This document shows, in pieces, positions 34,866 to 44,119 of a stretch of DNA of 64,000 nucleotides. The translations under genes and the position numbers were made by a program. The stretch is from Bradyrhizobium elkanii WSM2783 (GTDB lineage Bacteria; Pseudomonadota; Alphaproteobacteria; Rhizobiales; Xanthobacteraceae). The notes below the pieces were generated by a model that saw nothing but the letters and a program-made list of their open reading frames with translations, did not search any database and had not been told where the DNA came from. The stretch spans positions 1 through 64,000 of the forward strand of contig NZ_AXAP01000039.1 of assembly GCF_000472865.1 (NCBI RefSeq), read 5' to 3'. How positions within the stretch are numbered: position 1 is the first letter of the stretch; each line of letters begins with the position of its first letter.

Positions 34866-37823
34866 ATGTCTCGCCAGGACGCGAACGCCGCTTTTGCCCT
34901 TTCCTCCTTTTTGCAGGGCACCAACGCCACCTACATCGACGATCTCTACGCCCGCTACGAGCAGGACCCGGCGTCGGTTGACACCGACTGGCAGGATTTC
35001 TTCAAGAGCCTGAAGGACACCCCGGCGGACGTCCAGAAGAACGCCGAAGGGCCGTCCTGGAGCCGTCCCAACTGGCCGGTAACGCCGCGTGACGACCTGA
35101 CCTCGGCGCTGGACGGCAATTGGGCGCAGGTCGAGAAGGCCGTCGGCAACAAGATCGCCGCCAAGGCGCAGGCCAAGGGCGCCGAACTCTCGCCAGCCGA
35201 CGTCAACCAGGCGACGCGCGATTCGGTCCGTGCGCTGATGCTGATCCGCGCCTACCGCATGCGGGGCCACTTCCACGCCAAGCTCGACCCGCTCGGCATC
35301 GAGGCGCCGCGCGACCGCGAAGAGCTCGATCCGCGCACCTACGGGTTCACGGAAGCCGATTTCGACCGCAAGATCTTCCTCGACCACGTGCTCGGGCTCG
35401 AATACGGCACCTTGCGCGAAATCGTCGCGATCTGCGAGCGCACCTACTGCCAGACGCTCGGCGTCGAGTTCATGCATATCTCCAATGCCGCGCAGAAGGC
35501 GTGGATTCAGGAGCGCATCGAGGGGCCGGACAAGGAGATCAGCTTCACCCCTGAGGGGCGCCGCGCGATCCTGAACAAGCTGATCGAGACCGAGGGCTTC
35601 GAGAAATTCTGTGACGTCAAGTTCACCGGCACCAAGCGTTTCGGCCTAGATGGCGGCGAATCGCTGATTCCGGCGCTGGAGCAGATCATCAAGCGCGGCG
35701 GCAATCTCGGTGTGAAGGAGATCGTGGTCGGCATGCCGCATCGCGGCCGCCTCAACGTGCTGACCCAGGTGATGGGCAAGCCGCATCGCGCGCTGTTCCA
35801 CGAATTCAAGGGCGGTTCGGCCAATCCCGACGCCGTCGAAGGCTCCGGCGACGTGAAGTACCACCTCGGTGCTTCCTCGGATCGCGAGTTCGATGGCAAC
35901 AGCATCCATTTGTCATTGACCGCGAACCCCTCGCATCTCGAGATCGTCGACCCCGTGGTGCTCGGCAAAGTGCGCGCCAAGCAGGACCAGCACGGCGATC
36001 CGCCGGACATGCGTATTTCCGTGCTGCCGCTCTTGATGCATGGCGACGCGGCGTTCGCCGGCCAGGGCGTGGTGGCGGAATGCTTCAGCCTGTCCGACCT
36101 CAAGGGGTATCGCACCGGCGGCTCGCTGCACTTCATCGTCAACAACCAGATCGGCTTCACCACCTATCCGCGCTACTCGCGCTCCTCGCCCTATCCGTCC
36201 GACGTGGCGAAGATGATCGACGCGCCGATCTTCCATGTGAACGGCGACGATCCGGAAGCGGTGGTGTTCGCGGCCAAGGTCGCGATCGAGTTCCGCCAGA
36301 AGTTCCACAAGCCCGTGGTCATCGACATGTTCTGCTACCGCAGGCATGGCCACAACGAGGGCGACGAGCCGGCTTTCACCCAGCCGGTGATGTACAAGAA
36401 GATCGCCTCGCATCCGTCCACGCTGGATATCTATGCCAAGCGGCTGATCGCCGAGGGTGTTGTCACCGAGGGCGAGGTCGAGAAGGCCAAGGCCGACTGG
36501 CGCGCCCGGCTCGATGCTGAATTCGAGGCCGGCGCCAGCTATAAGCCGAACAAGGCCGACTGGCTCGACGGCAAATGGGCCGGCTTCAAGATCGCGGACC
36601 AGGAGGAGGACGCGCGCCGGGGTGTCACCGGCGTCGATGCCGCCGTGCTCAAGGACATTGGCCGCAAGATCACCAAAGTGCCGGATGGCTTCCGCGTCCA
36701 CCGCACCATCCAGCGCTTCCTCGATAACCGTGCGAAGGCAATCGACAGCGGTGTCGGCATCGACTGGGCGACCGCTGAGGCGCTGGCATTCTGCTCGCTG
36801 CTGGAGGAAGGCCATCACGTCCGCCTGTCCGGCCAGGATTCCGAGCGCGGCACCTTCTCGCAGCGCCACTCGGTCTTGATCGACCAGGAGGACGAGAGCC
36901 GCTACACGCCGTTCAACCATCTCGGCGGTGACCAGGGACACTACGAGGTCATCAACTCGCTGTTGTCGGAAGAAGCGGTGCTCGGCTTCGAATACGGCTA
37001 TTCGCTCGCCGAGCCGAATGCGCTGGCAATCTGGGAGGCGCAGTTCGGCGACTTCGCCAACGGCGCCCAGGTGGTGTTCGACCAATTCATCTCGTCGGGC
37101 GAGCGCAAATGGCTGCGCATGTCCGGCCTCGTCTGCATGCTGCCGCATGGCTACGAAGGGCAGGGTCCGGAACATTCTTCGGCCCGTCTCGAGCGCTACC
37201 TGCAGATGTGCGCCGAGGACAACATGCAGGTGGTCTATCCGACCACGCCGGCCAACCATTTCCACGTGCTGCGGCGGCAGTTGCATCGCGAGATCCGCAA
37301 GCCGTTGATCATGATGACGCCGAAGTCGCTGCTGCGGCATAAGCGCGCCGTCTCGCGGCTCGAGGAGCTGGCCAAGGGTACGACCTTCCACCGCATCCTC
37401 TACGATGACGCCCAGATGCTGCCGGATGAAAAGATCAAGCTGCAGCCGGACGCCAAGATCCGCCGCGTCATCCTGTGCTCGGGCAAGGTCTATTACGACC
37501 TCTACGAAGAGCGCGAGAAGCGCGGCATCGACGACATCTATCTGCTGCGTATCGAGCAGCTCTATCCGGTGCCGTTGAAGGCGCTGGTGCAGGAGCTTGG
37601 CCGCTTCAAGGGCGCCGAAATCGTGTGGTGCCAGGAAGAGCCGCGCAACATGGGTGCCTGGCACTTCATCGAGCCCTATCTCGAGTGGGTGCTGAACCAG
37701 ATCCATGCGCCGAACAGGCGTCCGCGCTACGCCGGCCGCGCGGCCGCTGCGGCGACCGCCACGGGCTTGATGTCGAAGCATCTCGCGCAGCTCAAGGCGT
37801 TCCTGGACGAGGCGTTGAACTGA
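34866..37823 (+). CDS. sucA: 2-oxoglutarate dehydrogenase E1 component
   Basis: A 985-residue thiamine-diphosphate decarboxylase of the 2-oxoglutarate dehydrogenase complex. The N-terminal FLQGTNATYIDDLYARYEQDP mediates E2 binding. MPHRGRLNVL (about residue 290), the ThDP motif region HVNGDDPEAVVFAAKVAIEF (about 455) and MLPHGYEGQGPEHSSARLERYLQ (about 760) are conserved. Its product is passed to SucB. Confidence 0.98.
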   Translation: MSRQDANAAFALSSFLQGTNATYIDDLYARYEQDPASVDTDWQDFFKSLKDTPADVQKNAEGPSWSRPNWPVTPRDDLTSALDGNWAQVEKAVGNKIAAKAQAKGAELSPADVNQATRDSVRALMLIRAYRMRGHFHAKLDPLGIEAPRDREELDPRTYGFTEADFDRKIFLDHVLGLEYGTLREIVAICERTYCQTLGVEFMHISNAAQKAWIQERIEGPDKEISFTPEGRRAILNKLIETEGFEKFCDVKFTGTKRFGLDGGESLIPALEQIIKRGGNLGVKEIVVGMPHRGRLNVLTQVMGKPHRALFHEFKGGSANPDAVEGSGDVKYHLGASSDREFDGNSIHLSLTANPSHLEIVDPVVLGKVRAKQDQHGDPPDMRISVLPLLMHGDAAFAGQGVVAECFSLSDLKGYRTGGSLHFIVNNQIGFTTYPRYSRSSPYPSDVAKMIDAPIFHVNGDDPEAVVFAAKVAIEFRQKFHKPVVIDMFCYRRHGHNEGDEPAFTQPVMYKKIASHPSTLDIYAKRLIAEGVVTEGEVEKAKADWRARLDAEFEAGASYKPNKADWLDGKWAGFKIADQEEDARRGVTGVDAAVLKDIGRKITKVPDGFRVHRTIQRFLDNRAKAIDSGVGIDWATAEALAFCSLLEEGHHVRLSGQDSERGTFSQRHSVLIDQEDESRYTPFNHLGGDQGHYEVINSLLSEEAVLGFEYGYSLAEPNALAIWEAQFGDFANGAQVVFDQFISSGERKWLRMSGLVCMLPHGYEGQGPEHSSARLERYLQMCAEDNMQVVYPTTPANHFHVLRRQLHREIRKPLIMMTPKSLLRHKRAVSRLEELAKGTTFHRILYDDAQMLPDEKIKLQPDAKIRRVILCSGKVYYDLYEEREKRGIDDIYLLRIEQLYPVPLKALVQELGRFKGAEIVWCQEEPRNMGAWHFIEPYLEWVLNQIHAPNRRPRYAGRAAAAATATGLMSKHLAQLKAFLDEALN

Positions 37824-37832
37824 CATTCGATC

Positions 37833-37933
37833 CGTCATGCCCCGCGAAAGCGAGGCATTCAGTAACCCGCGCTGCCGCTGCTTGATTGCAGCCGCCGCGG
37901 GCTATTGGATCCTCCGCTTTCGCGGAGGATGAC
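37833..37933. repeat. Palindromic repeat between sucA and sucB
   Basis: Arms CGTCATGCCCCGCGAAAGCG and CGCTTTCGCGGAGGATGAC, with an inner GCCGCTGCTTGATTGCAGC hairpin. It interrupts the operon without a T-run. Confidence 0.75.
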
Positions 37934-37978
37934 AGCTAGAGTTTATGACCGCACAGGTTGTTTTAAGGAAACGAGACC

Positions 37979-39238
37979 ATGACTGAAATTCGCGTTCCGA
38001 CGCTAGGCGAATCCGTGACCGAGGCCACCATCGGCCGCTGGTTCAAGAAGGCCGGCGATGCCGTTGCCGTCGATGAACCCTTGGTCGAGCTCGAGACCGA
38101 CAAGGTCACGATCGAGGTGCCGGCGCCTTCCGCCGGCACACTGGGCGAAATCATCGCCAAGGACGGCGAAACCGTCGCGGTCGGCGCGCTGCTCGGCCAG
38201 ATTACTGATGGCGCCGCAGGCGCTGCCGCCAAGCCGGCCGCCGCACCGGCACCGGCCAAGCCCGCGGCTGCACCGCCGCCGCCTCCCCCGGCTGCTGCCG
38301 CGCCTGCGCCGTCAGCACCGAAGGCACTCCCTGCGGATACGCCGCTGGCACCGTCGGTGCGCAAGCTCTCGGTTGAAAGCGGGATCGATGCCTCCACCGT
38401 GCCGGGCTCCGGCAAGGATGGCCGTGTGACCAAGGGCGATATGCTGGCGGCGATCGAGCGCGCGGCTTCCGCGCCGACGCCGGTCTTTCAGCCGGCGGCT
38501 TCGGTGCAGGTGCGGGCGCCGTCGCCGGCGGACGATGCCGCGCGCGAAGAGCGCGTGAAGATGACGCGGCTGCGCCAGACCATCGCGCGGCGGCTGAAGG
38601 ATGTGCAGAACACGGCGGCGATGCTGACGACCTTCAACGAGGTCGACATGAGCCACGTCATGGCGCTGCGCTCCCAGTACAAGGACGCGTTCGAGAAGAA
38701 GCATGGCGTCAAGCTGGGCTTCATGGGCTTCTTCACCAAGGCCTGCGTGCAGGCCTTGAAGGAGATCCCGGCGGCGAACGCCGAGATCGACGGCACCGAC
38801 CTTATCTACAAGAACTACTACCACGTTGGCATCGCCGTCGGCACCGACAAGGGCCTGGTCGTGCCGGTGGTGCGGGACTGCGACACCAAGTCGATCGCGG
38901 AGATCGAGAAGGGAATCGCCGATTACGGCCGCAGGGCCCGCGATGGCCAGCTCAAGATCGAGGAGATGCAGGGCGGCACCTTCACCATCACCAATGGCGG
39001 CATCTATGGTTCGCTGATGTCGACGCCGATCCTGAACGCGCCGCAGTCCGGCATCCTCGGCATGCACAAGATCCAGGAGCGTCCCGTCGTGGTCGGCGGC
39101 AAGATCGAGATCCGCCCGATGATGTATCTGGCGCTGTCCTACGATCACCGCGTGATCGACGGCAAGGAAGCCGTGACCTTCCTGGTGCGCGTCAAGGAAA
39201 GCCTGGAAGACCCGGCGCGGCTGGTGCTGGATCTCTGA
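37979..39238 (+). CDS. sucB: 2-oxoglutarate dehydrogenase E2 component (succinyltransferase)
   Basis: 419 residues. N-terminal lipoyl domain with lipoyl-Lys in LETDKVTIEVPAP (about residue 43); an Ala/Pro linker (about 80-115); an E3-binding segment LAPSVRKLSVESGIDASTVPGSGKDGRVTKGDM; and a catalytic core ending with SYDHRVIDGKEAVTFLV (catalytic His and Asp). It transfers succinyl groups to CoA. AAGGA precedes the ATG. Confidence 0.98.
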   Translation: MTEIRVPTLGESVTEATIGRWFKKAGDAVAVDEPLVELETDKVTIEVPAPSAGTLGEIIAKDGETVAVGALLGQITDGAAGAAAKPAAAPAPAKPAAAPPPPPPAAAAPAPSAPKALPADTPLAPSVRKLSVESGIDASTVPGSGKDGRVTKGDMLAAIERAASAPTPVFQPAASVQVRAPSPADDAAREERVKMTRLRQTIARRLKDVQNTAAMLTTFNEVDMSHVMALRSQYKDAFEKKHGVKLGFMGFFTKACVQALKEIPAANAEIDGTDLIYKNYYHVGIAVGTDKGLVVPVVRDCDTKSIAEIEKGIADYGRRARDGQLKIEEMQGGTFTITNGGIYGSLMSTPILNAPQSGILGMHKIQERPVVVGGKIEIRPMMYLALSYDHRVIDGKEAVTFLVRVKESLEDPARLVLDL

Positions 39239-39309
39239 GCTTGCTTTCGTGCGGCGCCCGAATTTCTCGGGCGTCGTGACCGGTGTCGCATGAACGTTCA
39301 GGGGCGAAT

Positions 39310-40056
39310 GTGACGGACAAGGTCGTTGTCATCACCGGCGGCAGCCGCGGCATCGGTCGCGCTGCCGCCATCGCCGCGGCGGCGCGAGGCTTTCGCGTCG
39401 TTGTCGGCTACGCCAGCAACCAGGCGGCGGCCAACGAAGTCGTCTCCGCGATCGAGGCCAGCAACGGCAAGGCGATCGCGGTGAAATGCGATGTCGGCAG
39501 CGAGGCCGACATTCTTGCGCTGTTCAAGGCGGCCGACGAATTCGGCGCGCTCGGCGCGCTCGTCAACAATGCCGGCATCGTCGGTCCGTCGATCCGGGTC
39601 GAGGACATGTCGGCCGAGCGCATCGAGCGCATGATGGCGGTCAACGTCACCGGCAGCATTCTGTGCGCGCGCGAGGCGGTGAAGCGAATGTCGAGACGCA
39701 ATGGCGGACAGGGCGGCGTCATTGTCAACCTGTCGTCGGTCGCGGCCAAGCTCGGCTCGCCCAACACCTATGTCGACTACGCCGCCTCGAAAGGCGCGAT
39801 CGACTCCTTCACCATCGGCCTCGGCTATGAAGTCGCGGCCGAAGGCATCCGCGTCGCCGGGATCCGCCCGGGCCTGATCGATACCGAAATCCACGCCTCC
39901 GGCGGTGAGCCCGATCGTGCCCATCGCCTCGCTCACATGGTGCCGATGAAGCGCGTCGGCACCGCGGAGGAAATCGCCAACGCCATCGTCTGGCTGATGT
40001 CGGACGAGGCTTCATATGTGACAAGCGCCATCCTTGATGTCTCAGGCGGCCGCTAA
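39310..40056 (+). CDS. SDR-family oxidoreductase in the sucAB-lpdA operon
   Basis: A short-chain dehydrogenase of about 248 residues. NAD(P) site VVITGGSRGIGRAAA, NNAGIVGPSIRVEDMS (about residue 85), catalytic Ser in VNLSSVAAKLGSPN, and YVDYAASKGAIDS with the YxxxK pair. The C-terminus TSAILDVSGGR is typical of FabG-like or glucose-dehydrogenase-like SDRs. GTG 39310 with AGGGG upstream is preferred; GTG 39283 is an alternative. The substrate is unknown. It sits between sucB and lpdA. Confidence 0.88.
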   Translation: MTDKVVVITGGSRGIGRAAAIAAAARGFRVVVGYASNQAAANEVVSAIEASNGKAIAVKCDVGSEADILALFKAADEFGALGALVNNAGIVGPSIRVEDMSAERIERMMAVNVTGSILCAREAVKRMSRRNGGQGGVIVNLSSVAAKLGSPNTYVDYAASKGAIDSFTIGLGYEVAAEGIRVAGIRPGLIDTEIHASGGEPDRAHRLAHMVPMKRVGTAEEIANAIVWLMSDEASYVTSAILDVSGGR

Positions 40057-40091
40057 TACCTGTCACGGACTTCAGCAGCAGGATCTTCGAA

Positions 40092-41492
40092 ATGGCTTCT
40101 TATGATCTCGTCGTCATCGGCACCGGGCCCGGTGGATATGTCTGCGCGGTGCGCGCGGCGCAACTTGGCATGAAGGTCGCGGTGGTCGAGAAGAACCCGA
40201 CGCTTGGCGGCACCTGTCTAAACGTCGGCTGCATGCCGTCCAAGGCACTGTTGCACGCCTCCGAGATGTTCGAGGAAGCCGCGCATTCCTTCGCCAAGAT
40301 GGGCGTCAGCGTATCGGCGCCGAAACTCGATCTGCCCTCGATGATGAACTTCAAGCAACAGGGCATTGACGGTAACGTCAAGGGCGTCGACTTCCTGATG
40401 AAGAAGAACAAGATCGACGTGCTGAAGGGCGCTGGCAAGATTCTTGGCGCGGGCAAGGTCGAGGTCTCCGCCAATGGCAGCACGCAGACGGTCGAGACCA
40501 AGAACATCGTCATTGCCACCGGCTCCGATATCGCGCGGCTGAAGGGCATCGAGATCGACGAAAAGCGCATCGTGTCGTCAACCGGCGCGCTGTCGCTGGA
40601 GAAGGTGCCGGAAAGGCTCTTGATCATCGGTGCGGGCGTGATCGGACTCGAACTCGGCTCGGTGTGGAAGCGCCTCGGCGCGGAGGTCATGGTGGTCGAA
40701 TTCCTCGACCGCATCCTGCCCGGCATGGATGGCGAGATCGCCAAGCAGTTTCAGCGCATCCTTGAAAAGCAGGGCTTTGCGTTCAAGCTCGGCACCAAGG
40801 TGACCGCCGTGGATACCTCGGGCAAGACTCTATTGGCCAAGGTCGAGCCCGCCGCGGGCGGGGCTTCGGAAACGATCGAAGCCGACGTGGTGCTGGTTGC
40901 GATCGGCCGCGTGCCCTTTACCGATGGCCTCGGCCTGAAGGAAGCCGGCGTCGCGCTCGACAATCGCGGCCGGGTGCAGATCGACCCGCATTTCGCGACC
41001 ACCGTGAAAGGCATCTATGCGATCGGCGACGTCGTTGCCGGGCCGATGCTCGCGCACAAGGCCGAAGATGAAGGCGTGGCGGTTGCCGAGATCATCGCAG
41101 GCCAGGCCGGCCATGTGAACTACGATGTTATCCCAGGAGTCGTGTATACCACGCCGGAAGTTTCTTCCGTCGGCAAGACCGAGGAAGAGCTCAAGCAGGC
41201 CGGCATTGCCTATACCGTCGGGAAATTTCCGTTCACCGCCAACGGCCGCTCCAAGGTCAACCAGACCACGGAAGGATTCGTCAAGATTCTCGCAGATGCG
41301 AAGACCGATCGGGTGCTTGGCGTGCACATCATCGGCCGCGAAGCCGGCGAAATGATCCATGAAGCCGCGGTTCTCATGGAATTCGGCGGCTCCGCCGAGG
41401 ATCTGGCGCGCACCTGCCACGCCCATCCGACCCGCTCCGAGGCGATCAAGGAAGCTGCGCTTGCGGTCGGCAAGCGGGCCATCCATATGTGA
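40092..41492 (+). CDS. lpdA: Dihydrolipoyl dehydrogenase (E3)
   Basis: A 466-residue flavoprotein that reoxidises lipoamide. FAD site VVIGTGPGGYVCAVRAAQLG, redox disulfide GGTCLNVGCMPSKALL (about residue 40), NAD site IIGAGVIGLELGSVW, and the C-terminal catalytic His-Glu in HAHPTRSEAIKEA. It completes the 2-oxoglutarate dehydrogenase complex encoded here. Confidence 0.98.
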   Translation: MASYDLVVIGTGPGGYVCAVRAAQLGMKVAVVEKNPTLGGTCLNVGCMPSKALLHASEMFEEAAHSFAKMGVSVSAPKLDLPSMMNFKQQGIDGNVKGVDFLMKKNKIDVLKGAGKILGAGKVEVSANGSTQTVETKNIVIATGSDIARLKGIEIDEKRIVSSTGALSLEKVPERLLIIGAGVIGLELGSVWKRLGAEVMVVEFLDRILPGMDGEIAKQFQRILEKQGFAFKLGTKVTAVDTSGKTLLAKVEPAAGGASETIEADVVLVAIGRVPFTDGLGLKEAGVALDNRGRVQIDPHFATTVKGIYAIGDVVAGPMLAHKAEDEGVAVAEIIAGQAGHVNYDVIPGVVYTTPEVSSVGKTEEELKQAGIAYTVGKFPFTANGRSKVNQTTEGFVKILADAKTDRVLGVHIIGREAGEMIHEAAVLMEFGGSAEDLARTCHAHPTRSEAIKEAALAVGKRAIHM

Positions 41493-41527
41493 TCGACGCC
41501 CGGCCTGAGCAGGGTCCGTAAAGGATT

Positions 41528-42097
41528 ATGCTCGAAGGTAAAATCTGGCCGGGGTCGAGACAACAGATGCTGCGCCGCCTGCTTCAGCCTTTCTGGGTCC
41601 TGCTTGCGATCATCTTCCTGATCGAGGCGTGGCTTTGGGATCACCTCGAGCCGATCGTGGCGCGCGTGGTGGCGCTGATCCCGCTGCGCGCGTTCAAGCA
41701 GTGGCTTGCCGATCGGGTCGATTCGTTGTCGCCGGCAATGACGCTGATCGTGTTCATCGTGCCGGTGATCCCGTTGTTTCCGCTCAAGCTGGTCGGCCTT
41801 TGGCTGCTCGCCCACGAACATTGGCTGAGCGCGATCGGTACCCTCCTGTTCGCGAAGTTTCTCGGCGTCGGCGTCACCGCTTTTATCTTCGACGTGACCC
41901 GCCCGAAGCTTCTGGAGATGCGCTGGTTCGAGGCGCTCTATGATTTCGTGCTGAGGATGCGCGCGAAAGCCGTCGCGCTGATCGATCCGATCAAGCTGCG
42001 CATCGTGGAGACCCTGCGCGGCGACGGCAACGGCTGGTCGGCGCGAACGCTCCGGCTGATCGCGCGCTTCCGCAGGAGCGTACAGCAAGCGCGGTGA
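41528..42097 (+). CDS. Membrane protein of unknown function downstream of lpdA
   Basis: 189 residues with two or three hydrophobic segments (about residues 22-38, 72-95 and 102-118) and a basic amphipathic C-terminal third (RMRAKAVALIDPIKLRIVE, RLIARFRRSVQQAR). AAAGGA precedes the ATG, 35 bases behind lpdA, so it is probably the last gene of the operon. No domain was recognised. Confidence 0.75.
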   Translation: MLEGKIWPGSRQQMLRRLLQPFWVLLAIIFLIEAWLWDHLEPIVARVVALIPLRAFKQWLADRVDSLSPAMTLIVFIVPVIPLFPLKLVGLWLLAHEHWLSAIGTLLFAKFLGVGVTAFIFDVTRPKLLEMRWFEALYDFVLRMRAKAVALIDPIKLRIVETLRGDGNGWSARTLRLIARFRRSVQQAR

Positions 42098-42137
42098 TTG
42101 CTCATCGCGCCAAACCGTCTAACCGCGGGCTCGGTTC

Positions 42138-42256
42138 ACCTCTCCCACAGGGAGAGGTCGAATTGCGCAGCAATTCGGGTGAGGGGGTTCGCTTTATCGT
42201 GGGACTGTAACCCCTCACCCGCGCCTTCGGCGCGACCTCTCCCTATGGGAGAGGTA
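42138..42256. repeat. Palindromic repeat (CTCTCCCACAGGGAGAGG type)
   Basis: Outer arms ACCTCTCCCACAGGGAGAGGT and ACCTCTCCCTATGGGAGAGGT, each itself palindromic, with inner GGGTGAGGGG and CCCCTCACCC. It lies between the convergent membrane-protein and DUF4337 genes. Confidence 0.85.
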
Positions 42257-42279
42257 AAGAGGGCTCGCCGCGCATTTTG

Positions 42280-42870
42280 CTAATGCAAATGCAGCAAATG
42301 CGGCGAGTACAGGCCCAGCGCGCTGATGACGATGCCGGCGAGCGTCAGCAGGCCTGAAATCCAGGCCAGCGCGATGATGCCGGTGATGATGGTCGCCGAT
42401 GCCAGCACGATCGCGATCTGGAAGGCGGCGGAGGCGATCTCGAAGTGGTGGTATTTTGCCGTCGCTTCGTCGCGCTGGTGCTCGGCATGTTTGGCACGTT
42501 CGGCGAGCTGCTCGGTGCCTTCGCCGGTTTCGGGCTCGGAGCGGTAGCGCGCCGCCGTCTTCTGCCAGTCATCGAGCTGCTTTTGAATCGTCGCCCTGAT
42601 GGCATCGTCTGTGGTGGTGGCAAGGGTCAGCTTGCCCTGCTCGGCGGCCGTCTGCACCGCGGTGCGGCGGATGCTCTTGGCCTGGAAAAACGCCCACAGG
42701 TTCGACGCCTCGACGTTCTTGCTGATCGATTCGGTCTGCGCCCCCTTGCCCAGCGTCTCCGAGAGCGCCAGGAACAGCGCGATCACGGCAATCAACAGCG
42801 CGATCTTCTTGTTTTCGCCGGAAGCATGCTCGGCGTGCTCGGCATGCTCCATACTCTCGTGTGCGCTCAT
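42280..42870 (-). CDS. DUF4337 membrane protein
   Basis: 196 residues. A His/Glu-rich start (MEHAEHAEHASGENKK), one membrane segment at about residues 22-40, an alpha-helical charged middle (QKQLDDWQKTAARYRSEPE, AERAKHAEHQRDEATAKY) and two C-terminal membrane segments (about 145-165 and 170-190). This layout matches DUF4337. The function is unknown. Confidence 0.85.
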   Translation of the reverse strand: MSAHESMEHAEHAEHASGENKKIALLIAVIALFLALSETLGKGAQTESISKNVEASNLWAFFQAKSIRRTAVQTAAEQGKLTLATTTDDAIRATIQKQLDDWQKTAARYRSEPETGEGTEQLAERAKHAEHQRDEATAKYHHFEIASAAFQIAIVLASATIITGIIALAWISGLLTLAGIVISALGLYSPHLLHLH

Positions 42871-43016
42871 GATTCCCCTCTCCGATATGACCCGCCGTCA
42901 CGATTGCCGAAACGACATCGCTTACGCAAGTGCCAAGCGGATGTGACGCGAGCGTGTCAGGATGAACCCGGCATCGCTCCTCACACGAGGAAAAACGCGT
43001 CAATACGTGAGCGAAG

Positions 43017-43988
43017 TCAGCCCCGCGGATGCGCGGAGCGATAGACCTCGAGCAGTCGTTCCGAATCGATGCCGGTATAGATTTGCGTGGTCGAGAGCGA
43101 AGCGTGCCCGAGCAATTCCTGGATCGCGCGCAAATCGCCGCCGCGGCTGAGCAGGTGGGTCGCGAACGAATGCCGCAGCGCGTGCGGGGTGGCGCTGTCG
43201 GGCAGGCCGAGCGCGCCGCGCAGCCGCTCCATGGCGAGCTGGATGATGCGCGGGCTCAACGGGCCGCCGCGGGCGCCGACGAACATCGGGCCGGTGGGCG
43301 GCAGCGGATGCGGGCAGGTCGCCGCGTAGTCGGCAATGAGCTGCAACACGTTTTGCAGCACCGGCACCATGCGGGTCTTGTTGCCTTTGCCGGTCACGAC
43401 CAGTACGTCGCCTTCGCCGGGTTTCGGCACGTCGCGACGTTTCAAGCCGAGCGCCTCGGAGATGCGCAGGCCCGAGCCATAGAGCAGTGCCATCACCGCC
43501 GCATCACGTACCAGGATCCAGGTCTCGCGTTCCTCGCCGGCGCGCTCGTCGGCATCGGCGAAGCGTTTTGCCGCCGCCACGTGGATCGGCTTCGGCAGGC
43601 TCTTTGCAACCTTGGGCGCGCGGATCGCGGAGAGGGCGCCGACCTTGCCCTTGCCTTCGCGCTCGAGGAATCGGCCGAACGAGCGCAGGCCAGCCAGGGC
43701 CCGCATCAGTGAGCGTCCGGCGACATCGTCGGCGCGGCGCATCGCCATGAACGCCCTGATATCGGTGGCCTCGAGGGCCGCAAAACCTTGCAGCGTTACC
43801 CGCGCGCCCCAGTGCTGGGCAAGAAAGGCGAGGCATTGGCGGACGTCGCGGGCATAGGCCTCCAGCGTTTTCGGCGACAATCGCCGTTCGGCACGCAGAT
43901 GCGATAGCCAGTGCGCCATCTCCTGCGTGACGGTTTCGTCGGCGCAGTCGAGTTCGTTCACGGGAACGGCGGGAAGCGCTTTGGCCAT
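43017..43988 (-). CDS. xerC: Tyrosine recombinase XerC
   Basis: A 323-residue site-specific recombinase that resolves chromosome dimers with XerD. N-terminal SAM-like core-binding domain (RRLSPKTLEAYARDVRQCLAFLAQHWG). The catalytic set is Arg in GSGLRISEALGLK, Lys in VVTGKGNKTRMVPV, HALRHSFATHLLSRGGDLR, HASLSTTQIYTGID with the nucleophilic Tyr. It is divergent from priA. Confidence 0.95.
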   Translation of the reverse strand: MAKALPAVPVNELDCADETVTQEMAHWLSHLRAERRLSPKTLEAYARDVRQCLAFLAQHWGARVTLQGFAALEATDIRAFMAMRRADDVAGRSLMRALAGLRSFGRFLEREGKGKVGALSAIRAPKVAKSLPKPIHVAAAKRFADADERAGEERETWILVRDAAVMALLYGSGLRISEALGLKRRDVPKPGEGDVLVVTGKGNKTRMVPVLQNVLQLIADYAATCPHPLPPTGPMFVGARGGPLSPRIIQLAMERLRGALGLPDSATPHALRHSFATHLLSRGGDLRAIQELLGHASLSTTQIYTGIDSERLLEVYRSAHPRG

Positions 43989-44119
43989 GGACCTGTCTTA
44001 TGGACCTGTCTTGGAGGCGATGGTTTAAGCCATTATATCGCATCGCTTTCGTTTACCGTTCGCTAACTTGCGCCAAGCGGCTCTAACCTCACCTGCAATC
44101 GGAACTTACGATCTCCTGA

